The translations under genes and the position numbers were made by a program. Of a stretch of 64,000 nucleotides of DNA, positions 54,957-64,000 are shown piece after piece (the first letter of the stretch is position 1; each line of letters opens with the position of its first letter). This DNA is from Lysobacteraceae bacterium (GTDB taxonomy: Bacteria > Pseudomonadota > Gammaproteobacteria > Xanthomonadales > Xanthomonadaceae): assembly GCA_016789405.1 (NCBI GenBank), contig JAEUPQ010000023.1:1-64000 (forward strand). Direction: 5' to 3'. Under the pieces are notes generated by a model that was not told where the DNA came from, ran no database searches, and saw nothing but the letters and a program-made list of their open reading frames with translations.

Positions 54957-56881
54957 GGGAGTCCTTGCTGCGTGTCGATGCCGTGGAGGCTGGCGTAGAT
55001 CCGCTCGGCGAGCGCTGCGTTGATGCCTTCGACGCGGGCGATTTCCTCGATGCCCGCCGATTTCAGGCCGCCGAGCCCGCCGAAATGCCGCAACAGATTA
55101 GCGCGTCGACGCGGTCCGATGCCGGGAATATCCTCCAGTTTGCTGGTCGTCCTCGCTTTCTGGCGACGACCGCGGTGGCCGGTGATGGCAAAACGGTGCG
55201 CCTCGTCGCGAACCTGCTGCACGAATTGCAGGCCCGGCGACGCCGCGCCCGGATGCAGTTCGCGACCGTCCGGCAACAACAGGGTTTCGTCGCCGGCCCG
55301 GCGCGCCTCGCCCTTGGCCACGCCCACGATCATCACGCCGGACACGCCCAGGTCGGCCAGCACGGCCTGGGCCTGCGCCACCTGGCCGGCACCACCGTCG
55401 ATCAGCAGCACGTCCGGCAAGATCCCGGCCCGGGCCCGGCCAGACTCGGCCTCGTCTCCCGATGCCTCCGCCCCGCCCTCTCCCTCCAGCCGGGCCTCGA
55501 CGGCGCGACGGAAGCGGCGCTCCAGCGCCTGGTGCATCGCCGCGTAGTCATCGCCCGGCTCGATGCCTTCGATGTTGTAGCGCCGGTACTGGCCGCGGAC
55601 CGGGCCATCGGCATCGAAGACCACGCAAGACGCAACCGTCGCCTCGCCCATGGTGTGGCTGATGTCGAAGCACTCGACACGCTGCGGCAGCTCGTCGAGA
55701 CCGAGCATCTCGCGCAGGGCTTCTGCGCGCGCGCGCTGCGCGGCGTTGCTGCCGAGTTCGGTGGCCAGCGCCATCTCGGCATTGCGGCGCACCAGGTCAA
55801 GATAGCCGGCGCGCTCGCCACGGACACTGGTCTTTATCTGCACCTTGCGCCCTGCCGAAAGCCCGAGTGCTTCCTCGATCATCTCGCGCTCGGGAATGTC
55901 GCGATCGAGCACGATCTCGCGCGGCGGCGGCTGCTCGGCGTAGTACTGCGACACGAACGCGCCCAGCACTTCCTCCGCGCTGTCCTCGCCGTTGGTCTTC
56001 GGGAAGAAGCTGCGCGTGCCCAGGTTCCGCCCGTCGCGGAACATCAGCAGGAGCACGCAGGCCTGCGCGCCCTTCATCGCCACCGCCAGCACGTCCAGGT
56101 CGGCGGCACTGCCATCGACGTACTGGCGCGACTGGAGCTTGCGGATGGAGGAGACGAGGTCGCGCAGGCGCGCGGCGTCCTCGAAGTCGAGGCGTTCGCT
56201 CGCCTGCTCCATTGCCGTCGTGAGTTCGGCGGTGAGGTCGTCGCTGCGTCCGTCGAGGAACATCGAGGCCTGGCGCACGGTGTCGGCGTAATCGCGGGCC
56301 TGGACCAGGCCCACGCAAGGCGCGCTGCAGCGGCCGATCTGATGCTGCAGGCAGGGCCGCGAGCGGTTGCGGAAGACGCTGTCCTCGCAGCTGCGCAGCC
56401 GGAAGATCTTCTGCATCAGGTTCAGCGTCTCGCGCACGGCAAGCACGCTGGGATACGGCCCGAAATAGCGACCCGGCAGCGAGCGCGGCCCGCGATGGAA
56501 CGCGATCCGCGGCCAGGCTTCGCGGGTCAGCACGACGAAGGGATAGCTCTTGTCGTCGCGCAGCAGCACGTTGTAGCGCGGGCGCAGCGACTTGATGAGC
56601 TGGTTTTCGAGCAGCAGCGCTTCCGCCGGCGTGCGCGTGACGGTGACGTCCATGCGCGCGATCTGCGACACCATCAGGGCGGTGCGTGTCGGCAGGGCCT
56701 TGGTGAAATAGCTGGCGACCCGCTTCTTCAGCGAAGCCGCCTTGCCGACGTACAGCAGGCTGTCGTCCGCGGCGTACATGCGATAGACGCCGGGCGCGGG
56801 CGTCAGGTCGCGGGCATAGGCGCGGCCGTCGAAGGCATCCCCGGTCACGCCACCGGTGGTATCGGGATCGTTGCCGACCAT
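54953..56881 (-). CDS. uvrC: UvrABC excinuclease subunit C
   Basis: Cuts damaged DNA 3' and 5' of the lesion with UvrB. 642 residues from ATG 56881. GIY-YIG domain (APGVYRMYAADDSLLYVGKA), a UVR domain (FEDAARLRDLVSSIRKLQS), the RNase-H-like C-nuclease (ECFDISHTMGEATVASCVVF, DVLLIDGGAGQ), and helix-hairpin-helix at the end (LEDIPGIGPRRRANLLRHFG). A TTG at 56908 overlapping the upstream stop (TTGA) is a possible longer start. Confidence 0.95.
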   Translation of the reverse strand: MVGNDPDTTGGVTGDAFDGRAYARDLTPAPGVYRMYAADDSLLYVGKAASLKKRVASYFTKALPTRTALMVSQIARMDVTVTRTPAEALLLENQLIKSLRPRYNVLLRDDKSYPFVVLTREAWPRIAFHRGPRSLPGRYFGPYPSVLAVRETLNLMQKIFRLRSCEDSVFRNRSRPCLQHQIGRCSAPCVGLVQARDYADTVRQASMFLDGRSDDLTAELTTAMEQASERLDFEDAARLRDLVSSIRKLQSRQYVDGSAADLDVLAVAMKGAQACVLLLMFRDGRNLGTRSFFPKTNGEDSAEEVLGAFVSQYYAEQPPPREIVLDRDIPEREMIEEALGLSAGRKVQIKTSVRGERAGYLDLVRRNAEMALATELGSNAAQRARAEALREMLGLDELPQRVECFDISHTMGEATVASCVVFDADGPVRGQYRRYNIEGIEPGDDYAAMHQALERRFRRAVEARLEGEGGAEASGDEAESGRARAGILPDVLLIDGGAGQVAQAQAVLADLGVSGVMIVGVAKGEARRAGDETLLLPDGRELHPGAASPGLQFVQQVRDEAHRFAITGHRGRRQKARTTSKLEDIPGIGPRRRANLLRHFGGLGGLKSAGIEEIARVEGINAALAERIYASLHGIDTQQGLP

Positions 56882-56904
56882 CTCGGAATCGGTTGCCGCT
56901 GCGG

Positions 56905-58332
56905 TCAATCCCCGATGGGGATCTGCCGCAGGTTGCCGTCGGCCGGGTCGAACCGCAGCACGGCATGGGCATCGGTGTCGGCGATCCAGACGATGCCGTT
57001 CACCACGGCCAGGCCAGCCGGCGCGTGCAGGCGCTGCGGCAGGCTGATGGTGCTGACTTCGCCGCCGCCGAGTCGCAGTGTGCGCAGCTGGTCGTTGCCG
57101 CTGTCCGCCACCCAGAGCACGGGCGTGGCGCCGTCCAGCGAAATCGCCTGCGGCTGCTGCAGCAGGGCGTCGGCACGGGAACCTTCGACATTGCCGAACT
57201 GCCAGGCTCCCTGTCCGACCAGGGTCGTGACCTGGCGCGTGCGCAGGTGGACGCTGCGAATCGCCGACCCGGCCTCATCGCAGACATAGAGGATCTGCTG
57301 CACGATCGCCAGGGCGGTGGGCCCTGCAAAACTGGCCGCATCCCCTTCGCCGTCCGCCAGCTCCATCCGGCCGGAGCCGGCCAGCAGGCGGATGGAGCGG
57401 TCGCCCAGGTCGTAGGCCCAGATCCGGTTGTCGCCAGCGGTGGCGATGCAGACGATGTTCGAGGGCGAGACCGCCACGGCGCGAGGCTGGTCCAGCGCGA
57501 CCGCGCGGGGATCCGGGACCGGACCTTCGGTAGGCGTGCCGGCGCGGCCCGCACCGCACAGCGTGTCGACATCGCCGGTGCTCAGCTTGATGCGGCGCAC
57601 GGCATGGTTGCCGGTGTCCGCGACGTACAGCGCATCGCGCTGCAGCCACAGGCCCTGCGGGTTCTGGAACGCGGCCAGTTCCATGGGGCCGTCGATGAAA
57701 CCGGCGCCACCGCTGCCGAACTGGCGATGGATGCGCCCGGCATGGGTGCATTCCAGGACGCGGTGATGTCCGGAATCGACCACGTAGAGGAACTGCTGGT
57801 TGGCCGCGATGCCGATCGGGAAGCGAAGCGGCAGGTCTGGCTCGCGGCTGCGGCGCAGTTCGATCGGTTCGGGATTGATCGATTGCGGCGTTTCCTCGGC
57901 GCGGAGCTTGCTGAACAGTGTGTCGAGGTCGCGGATGGGGCTGTCGCCGACCACGCGGTCGCGGATGCGCCCCTGGCCATCGAGCATGACCACGGTCGGC
58001 CACGCGTCGACGCCGTAGTGCTGCCACATCACCCAGTCGGCATCGTGCGCGATCGGGAAATCGAGGGTCTGGCGGTGCAGGCGCTTCATCACCCGGCGCG
58101 CATCGCGCTCGTGGTCGAAGCGCGGAACGTGCACGGCCACGACGTGAAGGTGCTCGCCATGGCGCTTGCGCAGGGTCACCAGGTCGGCCAGGCGTTGCTG
58201 GCACCACGCCGAGCCCGCATTGACGAAGGCGATCGCGGTGATCTTGCCCCGCAGTTGCGCCATGCGCAGCGGGCGGGCGAGGTTCAGCCATTCGAGGCTG
58301 GACGGGAATTCGGGGGCGGGTGTGGGTTCCAT
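56905..58332 (-). CDS. Thioredoxin-like plus NHL-repeat protein (NHLRC2-like)
   Basis: 475 residues. The first 140 residues are a thioredoxin-like domain with only one Cys of the CxxC (GSAWCQQR), ending with the cis-Pro region AWPTVVML. About 160-475 is a beta-propeller of NHL repeats (FPIGIAANQQFLYVVDSGHH, NPQGLWLQRDALYVADTGNH, ending LAVVNGIVWIADTDAHAVLR). The order matches animal NHLRC2. No signal peptide. The stop overlaps a potential uvrC TTG start. Confidence 0.85.
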   Translation of the reverse strand: MEPTPAPEFPSSLEWLNLARPLRMAQLRGKITAIAFVNAGSAWCQQRLADLVTLRKRHGEHLHVVAVHVPRFDHERDARRVMKRLHRQTLDFPIAHDADWVMWQHYGVDAWPTVVMLDGQGRIRDRVVGDSPIRDLDTLFSKLRAEETPQSINPEPIELRRSREPDLPLRFPIGIAANQQFLYVVDSGHHRVLECTHAGRIHRQFGSGGAGFIDGPMELAAFQNPQGLWLQRDALYVADTGNHAVRRIKLSTGDVDTLCGAGRAGTPTEGPVPDPRAVALDQPRAVAVSPSNIVCIATAGDNRIWAYDLGDRSIRLLAGSGRMELADGEGDAASFAGPTALAIVQQILYVCDEAGSAIRSVHLRTRQVTTLVGQGAWQFGNVEGSRADALLQQPQAISLDGATPVLWVADSGNDQLRTLRLGGGEVSTISLPQRLHAPAGLAVVNGIVWIADTDAHAVLRFDPADGNLRQIPIGD

Positions 58333-58366
58333 AACCTGTGCAGCATCCGTAGTCCGGGCGCGAGCG

Positions 58367-58849
58367 TCAACCTGAAATGCTACCGGAACCGGGGCGCGCG
58401 ATCCGCGCGACGACGCCTGCGGCAGCGGCATCGACCATCGACCAGACGCGCCGGAAATCCTCCGGTCCTCCGGTGTAGGGGTCGGGAATCTCGGCGCCGG
58501 TGCCCTGCCCGGCCCATTCCAGCAGCAACTCGACACGGTCGCGCGCGTGATCGGGCGCGGCCGCGCGGACATCGCGCAGCACGCTGCGATCGGCACAGAG
58601 CAGCCAGTCGAAATGGGCGAAATCGGCCTGTTCGAGCTTGCGGGCACGCTGGGCGCGGATATCGACGCCGAAGCTCGCCGCCACGGCGATGCTGCGCCGG
58701 TCCGGCGGTTCGCCCGCATGCCAGCCACCGGTGCCGGCGGAATCGACCTCGACCCAGTCGAGCCCTTGGCGATCCAGGCGGGCGCGAACCGCGCCCTCGG
58801 CCAAGGGGGACCGGCAGATGTTGCCGAGGCAGACCATCAACAGGCGCAT
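58367..58849 (-). CDS. Low-molecular-weight protein-tyrosine phosphatase
   Basis: 160 residues. Active-site loop MVCLGNICRSPLAEG, CX5R with Cys7 and Arg13, and the acid Asp in EIPDPYTGGPEDF near residue 125. In polysaccharide systems such enzymes act on tyrosine kinases; here it stands next to kdsB, far from the exopolysaccharide locus, and no tyrosine kinase lies in the window. Starts 14 bp after the kdsB stop. Confidence 0.93.
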   Translation of the reverse strand: MRLLMVCLGNICRSPLAEGAVRARLDRQGLDWVEVDSAGTGGWHAGEPPDRRSIAVAASFGVDIRAQRARKLEQADFAHFDWLLCADRSVLRDVRAAAPDHARDRVELLLEWAGQGTGAEIPDPYTGGPEDFRRVWSMVDAAAAGVVARIARPGSGSISG

Positions 58850-58863
58850 GACAGGTTCACGAT

Positions 58864-59646
58864 TCAGCGCCCCGCAGCACGCAGCGCGGCGAGGTGGCGC
58901 TCGGCACGATCGAGGTCTTCCGGCGTGTCCACGCCGGGCAGGAACGGCGCGGGCGTGATCCGCACCGCGATGCGGTGCCCGGCCTCCAGCACGCGCAATT
59001 GCTCGAGCGATTCGATGCGCTCGAGCGCGGCGGCCGGCATCGCCGCGAATCGCGGCAGGAAGCCGGCCCGATAACCGTAGATGCCGATGTGGCGCAGCCA
59101 GTGCCCGCCAGAGGGCATCACGCTGCGGTCGCCGGCGAAGGCGTCGCGCGGCCAGGGAATCGGCGCACGGCTGAAATAGAGGGCATCGCCATTCGCGGCG
59201 CGCACCAGCTTCACCGCATTGGGGTCGAACAGGGTGTCGACGCCATCGATCGGCGCTGCCAGGGTGCTCATGGGCGCGCCGCTCTCGACCAGCGCCTCGG
59301 CGACCGCGCGAATGCCCTCGGCCGGCGCGAAGGGTTCGTCGCCCTGCAGGTTCACCACGACGGTGTCGTCGGTCCAGCCTGCGATCGCGGCGCACTCGGC
59401 AAGGCGATCGGTACCCGACGCATGGTCGGGCGATGTCATGGCGATGCGCACGCCGCTGTCGGCGAGTGCATCCGCGATGCGCGCGTCGTCAGTCGCCACC
59501 CAGGCCTCGCGCGCGCCGGCGTCCAGCGCACGACGGGCCACGTGCAGCACCAGGGGCTCGCCGCCCAGCAGGCGCAGCGGTTTGCCGGGCAGGCGCGACG
59601 CGGCGTAACGCGCGGGAATGGCGACGACGAAATCGGTGCCGGTCAT
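58864..59646 (-). CDS. kdsB: 3-deoxy-manno-octulosonate cytidylyltransferase
   Basis: Activates Kdo with CTP for lipopolysaccharide synthesis. 260 residues, normal length. N-terminal [20 protein letters not shown], then [34 protein letters not shown] and the C-terminal [12 protein letters not shown]. Directly follows lpxK and a small membrane gene; in the same lipid A group as msbA. Confidence 0.96.
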   Translation of the reverse strand: MTGTDFVVAIPARYAASRLPGKPLRLLGGEPLVLHVARRALDAGAREAWVATDDARIADALADSGVRIAMTSPDHASGTDRLAECAAIAGWTDDTVVVNLQGDEPFAPAEGIRAVAEALVESGAPMSTLAAPIDGVDTLFDPNAVKLVRAANGDALYFSRAPIPWPRDAFAGDRSVMPSGGHWLRHIGIYGYRAGFLPRFAAMPAAALERIESLEQLRVLEAGHRIAVRITPAPFLPGVDTPEDLDRAERHLAALRAAGR

Positions 59647-59649
59647 CGA

Positions 59650-59916
59650 TCAGGCGCTCCTGCTGCGACCGGTGGCGACCCACACCCAGCTCGCGATCAC
59701 GGCGCCGAGCCAGAGGAACCCGATCGCGAGGCAGTCGACCGCGAAATCGAGGAACGGGAACGAGTTCAGACGCGGCTGCTGCATCAGCGCCGGCATCAGC
59801 TCCAGTTCGGCGAACTGCAGCACCGTCCAGAATCCGAGGCACATCGGCACGACCCAGCCGGCCGACGCCACCGCGACCAATCCCCGCAACCACCCAACCA
59901 TCTTCATGCCAGCCAT
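59650..59916 (-). CDS. Small membrane protein between lpxK and kdsB
   Basis: 88 residues, two membrane segments (about 10-30 and 60-82). Starts MAGMKMVGWLRGLVAVASAG, or nine bases later at the ATG 59907. Three bp separate it from kdsB and 2 bp from lpxK, so it is within the operon. No family recognised. Confidence 0.65.
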   Translation of the reverse strand: MAGMKMVGWLRGLVAVASAGWVVPMCLGFWTVLQFAELELMPALMQQPRLNSFPFLDFAVDCLAIGFLWLGAVIASWVWVATGRSRSA

Positions 59917-59918
59917 CG

Positions 59919-60989
59919 TCAGATCCGTTGTCCTTGTGCGCACTCGCGCAGGCGATCCAGCAACACTACCCAGAATGCCTCGGGGAGTTCCGTGCGGATC
60001 GGCACGCTGTAGAACCGTTCGCCGGCGAATGGCGCGCATTTGACCGCATCCTTCGCGGTCATCAGCACAGGCAGGTCGCTGCCGAAGGCGAGATCTTCGC
60101 GGGTGTAGCGATGGTGATCGGGGAATGCGTGCGGCACGACGGCGATGCCCTGCCCGCGCAACAGCGAGAAGAAGCGCTCGGGATGACCGATGCCCGCGAC
60201 CGCATGCACGCGTTGCCCGGAGAACGCCGACAGCGGCAGCGCACGCGCGCCGCGCAAGGCCTGGGCATCGCCGGGCAACAGGCGCATCTGCCATTCGCCG
60301 AAACCGGCGGCACTGCGCGCATCGGCATTGGCGGCGGACGCATCGACCGGATCGCTGCCTGCGTTGACGACGTGGAAATCGCAGCGCTGGCGGCGCGCCT
60401 GCGGCTCTCGCAGCGGCCCGGCGGGCAGCAGCAAGCCGTTGCCGTAGCGACGACCACCGTCGATCACTTCGATCTCGATGTCGCGCTTCAGCCGGTAGTG
60501 CTGGAGGCCATCGTCGCAGACCACGACGTTGCAGCCGCGCTCGACCAGCGCGCGCGCAGCGGCGGCACGGTCGCGGTCCACGCGCACCGGCACCACGGCC
60601 TCGCGCGCGATCAGCAAGGGCTCGTCGCCGGCAAGCTCGGGAGCCGTGTCGGCTTCGACCCAGCGCGGCGTGGTCGCGTCCTGGCGGCCATAGCCGCGAC
60701 TGGCCACGCCCGGCACCCAGCCTTCTTCGCGAAGACGCTCCACCAGCGCGATGACCAGCGGCGTCTTGCCGCTGCCGCCGGCGATGAGATTGCCGACCAC
60801 CACCACCGGTCGCCCGGGATGCGAGCTGCGCAGCACGCCATGGCGGAACAGTGCTGCGCGCGCCGCGACGGCGCCTGCGTAGACATGCGACAGAAGCCGG
60901 GCCGGCCACGGCGGCACGCTGCCGTCGAACCAGTAGGGCGGCGTCTGCGGGTGGCTCGAACGTGGCGTCGTGGTGCGCACTGTCGTCAT
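59919..60989 (-). CDS. lpxK: Tetraacyldisaccharide 4'-kinase
   Basis: Phosphorylates the lipid A precursor at the 4' position at the inner membrane. 356 residues. P-loop [20 protein letters not shown] (66-85), an N-terminal membrane-associated region, the catalytic segment [20 protein letters not shown], and [11 protein letters not shown] near the C-terminus. Follows msbA by 9 bp, the usual msbA-lpxK pair. Confidence 0.95.
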   Translation of the reverse strand: MTTVRTTTPRSSHPQTPPYWFDGSVPPWPARLLSHVYAGAVAARAALFRHGVLRSSHPGRPVVVVGNLIAGGSGKTPLVIALVERLREEGWVPGVASRGYGRQDATTPRWVEADTAPELAGDEPLLIAREAVVPVRVDRDRAAAARALVERGCNVVVCDDGLQHYRLKRDIEIEVIDGGRRYGNGLLLPAGPLREPQARRQRCDFHVVNAGSDPVDASAANADARSAAGFGEWQMRLLPGDAQALRGARALPLSAFSGQRVHAVAGIGHPERFFSLLRGQGIAVVPHAFPDHHRYTREDLAFGSDLPVLMTAKDAVKCAPFAGERFYSVPIRTELPEAFWVVLLDRLRECAQGQRI

Positions 60990-60998
60990 CGGCGACGC

Positions 60999-62764
<1,766 letters not shown>

Positions 62765-62768
<4 letters not shown>

Positions 62769-63205
62769 CGTTTTGCTGCCCCGGAGGTCTTCTGCTCGGG
62801 CGCGGTGGCGATGCTGATCTGCCTGAAGCCAAGCTGGCCCAGCGCATCGAGCGCGGTCACCACGGCCTGGTGCGGCGTGCGCGCGTCGGCGCGCAGCAGC
62901 ACCGGGCGCTTGCGGTCATCGCCGGCCACTTCGACGATGGTGCGCTTGAGCGATTCGAGGTCCGTTCGAAGGGCCTCGCGGTCCTGCACGAAATAGCGGC
63001 CGTCCGAATTCACCAGCACGCTCAGCGCCTTGGAAGTCGCTTCCGTCGGCGTGCCGTCGGCCTTGGGGAGCTGCAGCTTGAGTACCGAACGCGCGTCGAA
63101 GGTGGTGGTGACCACGAAGAAGATGATCAGCACCAGGATCACGTCGATCAGCGGCACGAGGTTGATCTCGGGCTCGTCGTCGCTGCGGAAGTCGCGGATG
63201 CGCAT
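62765..63205 (-). CDS. exbD: ExbD/TolR-family biopolymer transport protein
   Basis: 146 residues. One N-terminal membrane segment with the key Asp (NLVPLIDVILVLIIFFVVTT, Asp at about 22), then a periplasmic domain with SVLVNSDGRYFVQDREALR. Partner of the ExbB-like protein that is encoded 8 bp upstream. In this context it probably energises a TonB-like or TolA-like step rather than a flagellar function. Confidence 0.92.
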
Positions 63206-63213
63206 GGGGTCTC

Positions 63214-63879
63214 TCAGGTTCCGCTCACCGGCGGCGTGATGCCACGCGCGCCGGACGCAACGGGCGCGGAGGCCGCGCGCGGGCTGTCGAGGGTGTCGAG
63301 CAACTGGATCGCCTCGTGTTCCATGTCGACGATGTAGCCGGCGATCCGGCCACGGAAATAGCGATGGAACATCAAGGCGGGAATGGCCACGATCATGCCG
63401 GTCGCGGTGCAGATCAGGGCCTTGCCGATGCCGCCGGCGAGTTCGTTGACGTCGCCGATGCTGCCGCCCGAGATGGTGATGAACATCTGGATCATGCCCA
63501 CGACGGTGCCGAACAGTCCCAGCAGCGGGCCGGCTGCGGCGATGGTGCCGAGGGTGTTGAGGAATTTCTCCATCCGGTGGACGAGATGCCGGCCCACGTC
63601 CTCGATGCGCTCGCGGATCTGGTCGCGGGGACGGTTGCGGACGTCCAGCGCTGCGGCCAGCAGGGTTCCGAGCGGCGAGGTGCGACGCAGGGAATCGATA
63701 TGCGTGGGGTCGAGGTTGCCGCGGGCTGCCCAGGCGCGCACCTCATCGCCGAGGCCGGGGGGCAGCACGGTCTTGCGACGCAGGGTCCAGAATCGTTCGA
63801 GGATGATCGCGAGGGCAGCCACGGTGAGCAGCAGCAGGGGAATCATCGGCCATCCGCCCGATTTGACCAGTTCCAGCAC
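63214..63879 (-). CDS. exbB: ExbB/TolQ-family proton-channel protein
   Basis: 221 residues from GTG 63879. Three membrane segments (about 8-30, 105-135, 145-175); the conserved stretch LNTLGTIAAAGPLLGLFGTV and GGIGKALICTATGMIVAIPA. The GTG is chosen because GGAGGACGCGAC precedes it and the protein then begins LELVKSGGWPMIPLLLLTVA, the normal ExbB start. Upstream 63880-64000 contains no recognised gene; its promoter is not certain. Confidence 0.92.
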   Translation of the reverse strand: MLELVKSGGWPMIPLLLLTVAALAIILERFWTLRRKTVLPPGLGDEVRAWAARGNLDPTHIDSLRRTSPLGTLLAAALDVRNRPRDQIRERIEDVGRHLVHRMEKFLNTLGTIAAAGPLLGLFGTVVGMIQMFITISGGSIGDVNELAGGIGKALICTATGMIVAIPALMFHRYFRGRIAGYIVDMEHEAIQLLDTLDSPRAASAPVASGARGITPPVSGT

Positions 63880-64000
63880 GTCGCGTCCTCCGGCCCGGGG
63901 CCGTGTTGATTCAGGCACATAGCATAGCCCAGCCATCCGGATGGGGGCTGCGGCAAGGAATGCAACGGCTCCGTCCCTGGCCGGCATGCCAAGGCATCAC

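Overview
The window is chromosomal DNA of high GC content from a gammaproteobacterium. The most likely source is the Lysobacter/Luteimonas side of the Xanthomonadaceae. The reasons are the codon bias, the Xanthomonas-type VirB/VirD4 genes, the msbA-lpxK-kdsB block with an unlinked low-molecular-weight phosphatase, and general protein similarity. The genus is an inference and was not tested.

Layout. 1-4103: the 5' part of pyrG (CTP synthase), a small exported protein, parE (topoisomerase IV subunit B) and a membrane-anchored protein of unknown function. 4258-15863: a Wzx/Wzy-type exopolysaccharide locus. It has a GumD-like priming transferase on the minus strand, then a plus-strand run of overlapping genes: export protein, Wzz, flippase, glycosyltransferase, polymerase-like protein and two more glycosyltransferases. 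The export gene is split by a frameshift exactly at a GGCA tandem repeat. 16182-20908: a five-gene surface-structure operon with two pilin-like proteins, a small exported protein, a PapD-like chaperone and an outer-membrane barrel protein with a C-terminal SdrD-B-like domain. A sigma-54-like promoter precedes it and a hairpin follows gene 1. 20951-26280: a FAD monooxygenase and an accessory stretch of short genes of unknown function, several resembling orphan immunity or housekeeping-stress proteins.

26540-27700 is a decayed IS3-family element with 45-46 bp inverted repeats. It cut off the first gene of a tandem array (27701-31260) of secreted DUF4189 proteins: six intact copies and one truncated. 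The array directly follows, in the same direction, a type IV secretion set virB1-virB2-virB3-virB4-virB5-like-virB6 (37909 down to 31273). virD4 is divergent at 38476. VirB7-VirB11 are absent from the window. The array is visibly less GC-rich than its surroundings.

40310-53706: an amidohydrolase, a SemiSWEET, a five-gene membrane-protein operon with its own XRE regulator and a palindromic operator, a CnoX-like thioredoxin, a DUF4442 protein, a Ser/Thr kinase fused to a formylglycine-generating-enzyme-like domain, a DUF502 protein, a YhhQ-type queuosine precursor transporter, a DUF885 protein, a SnoaL-like protein and a glutamate-synthase-like FMN protein. 53864-54311: tRNA-Leu, tRNA-Cys and tRNA-Gly. 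54336-63879, all minus strand: pgsA, uvrC, an NHL-repeat protein, a low-molecular-weight phosphatase, kdsB, a small membrane protein, lpxK, msbA, exbD-like and exbB-like. This last run links lipid A/Kdo synthesis and export.

The most interesting points are the T4SS-linked DUF4189 array (mosaic copies, a G10 tract, an IS-truncated seventh copy), the one-unit GGCA frameshift in the polysaccharide export gene, and the non-classical fimbria-like operon.
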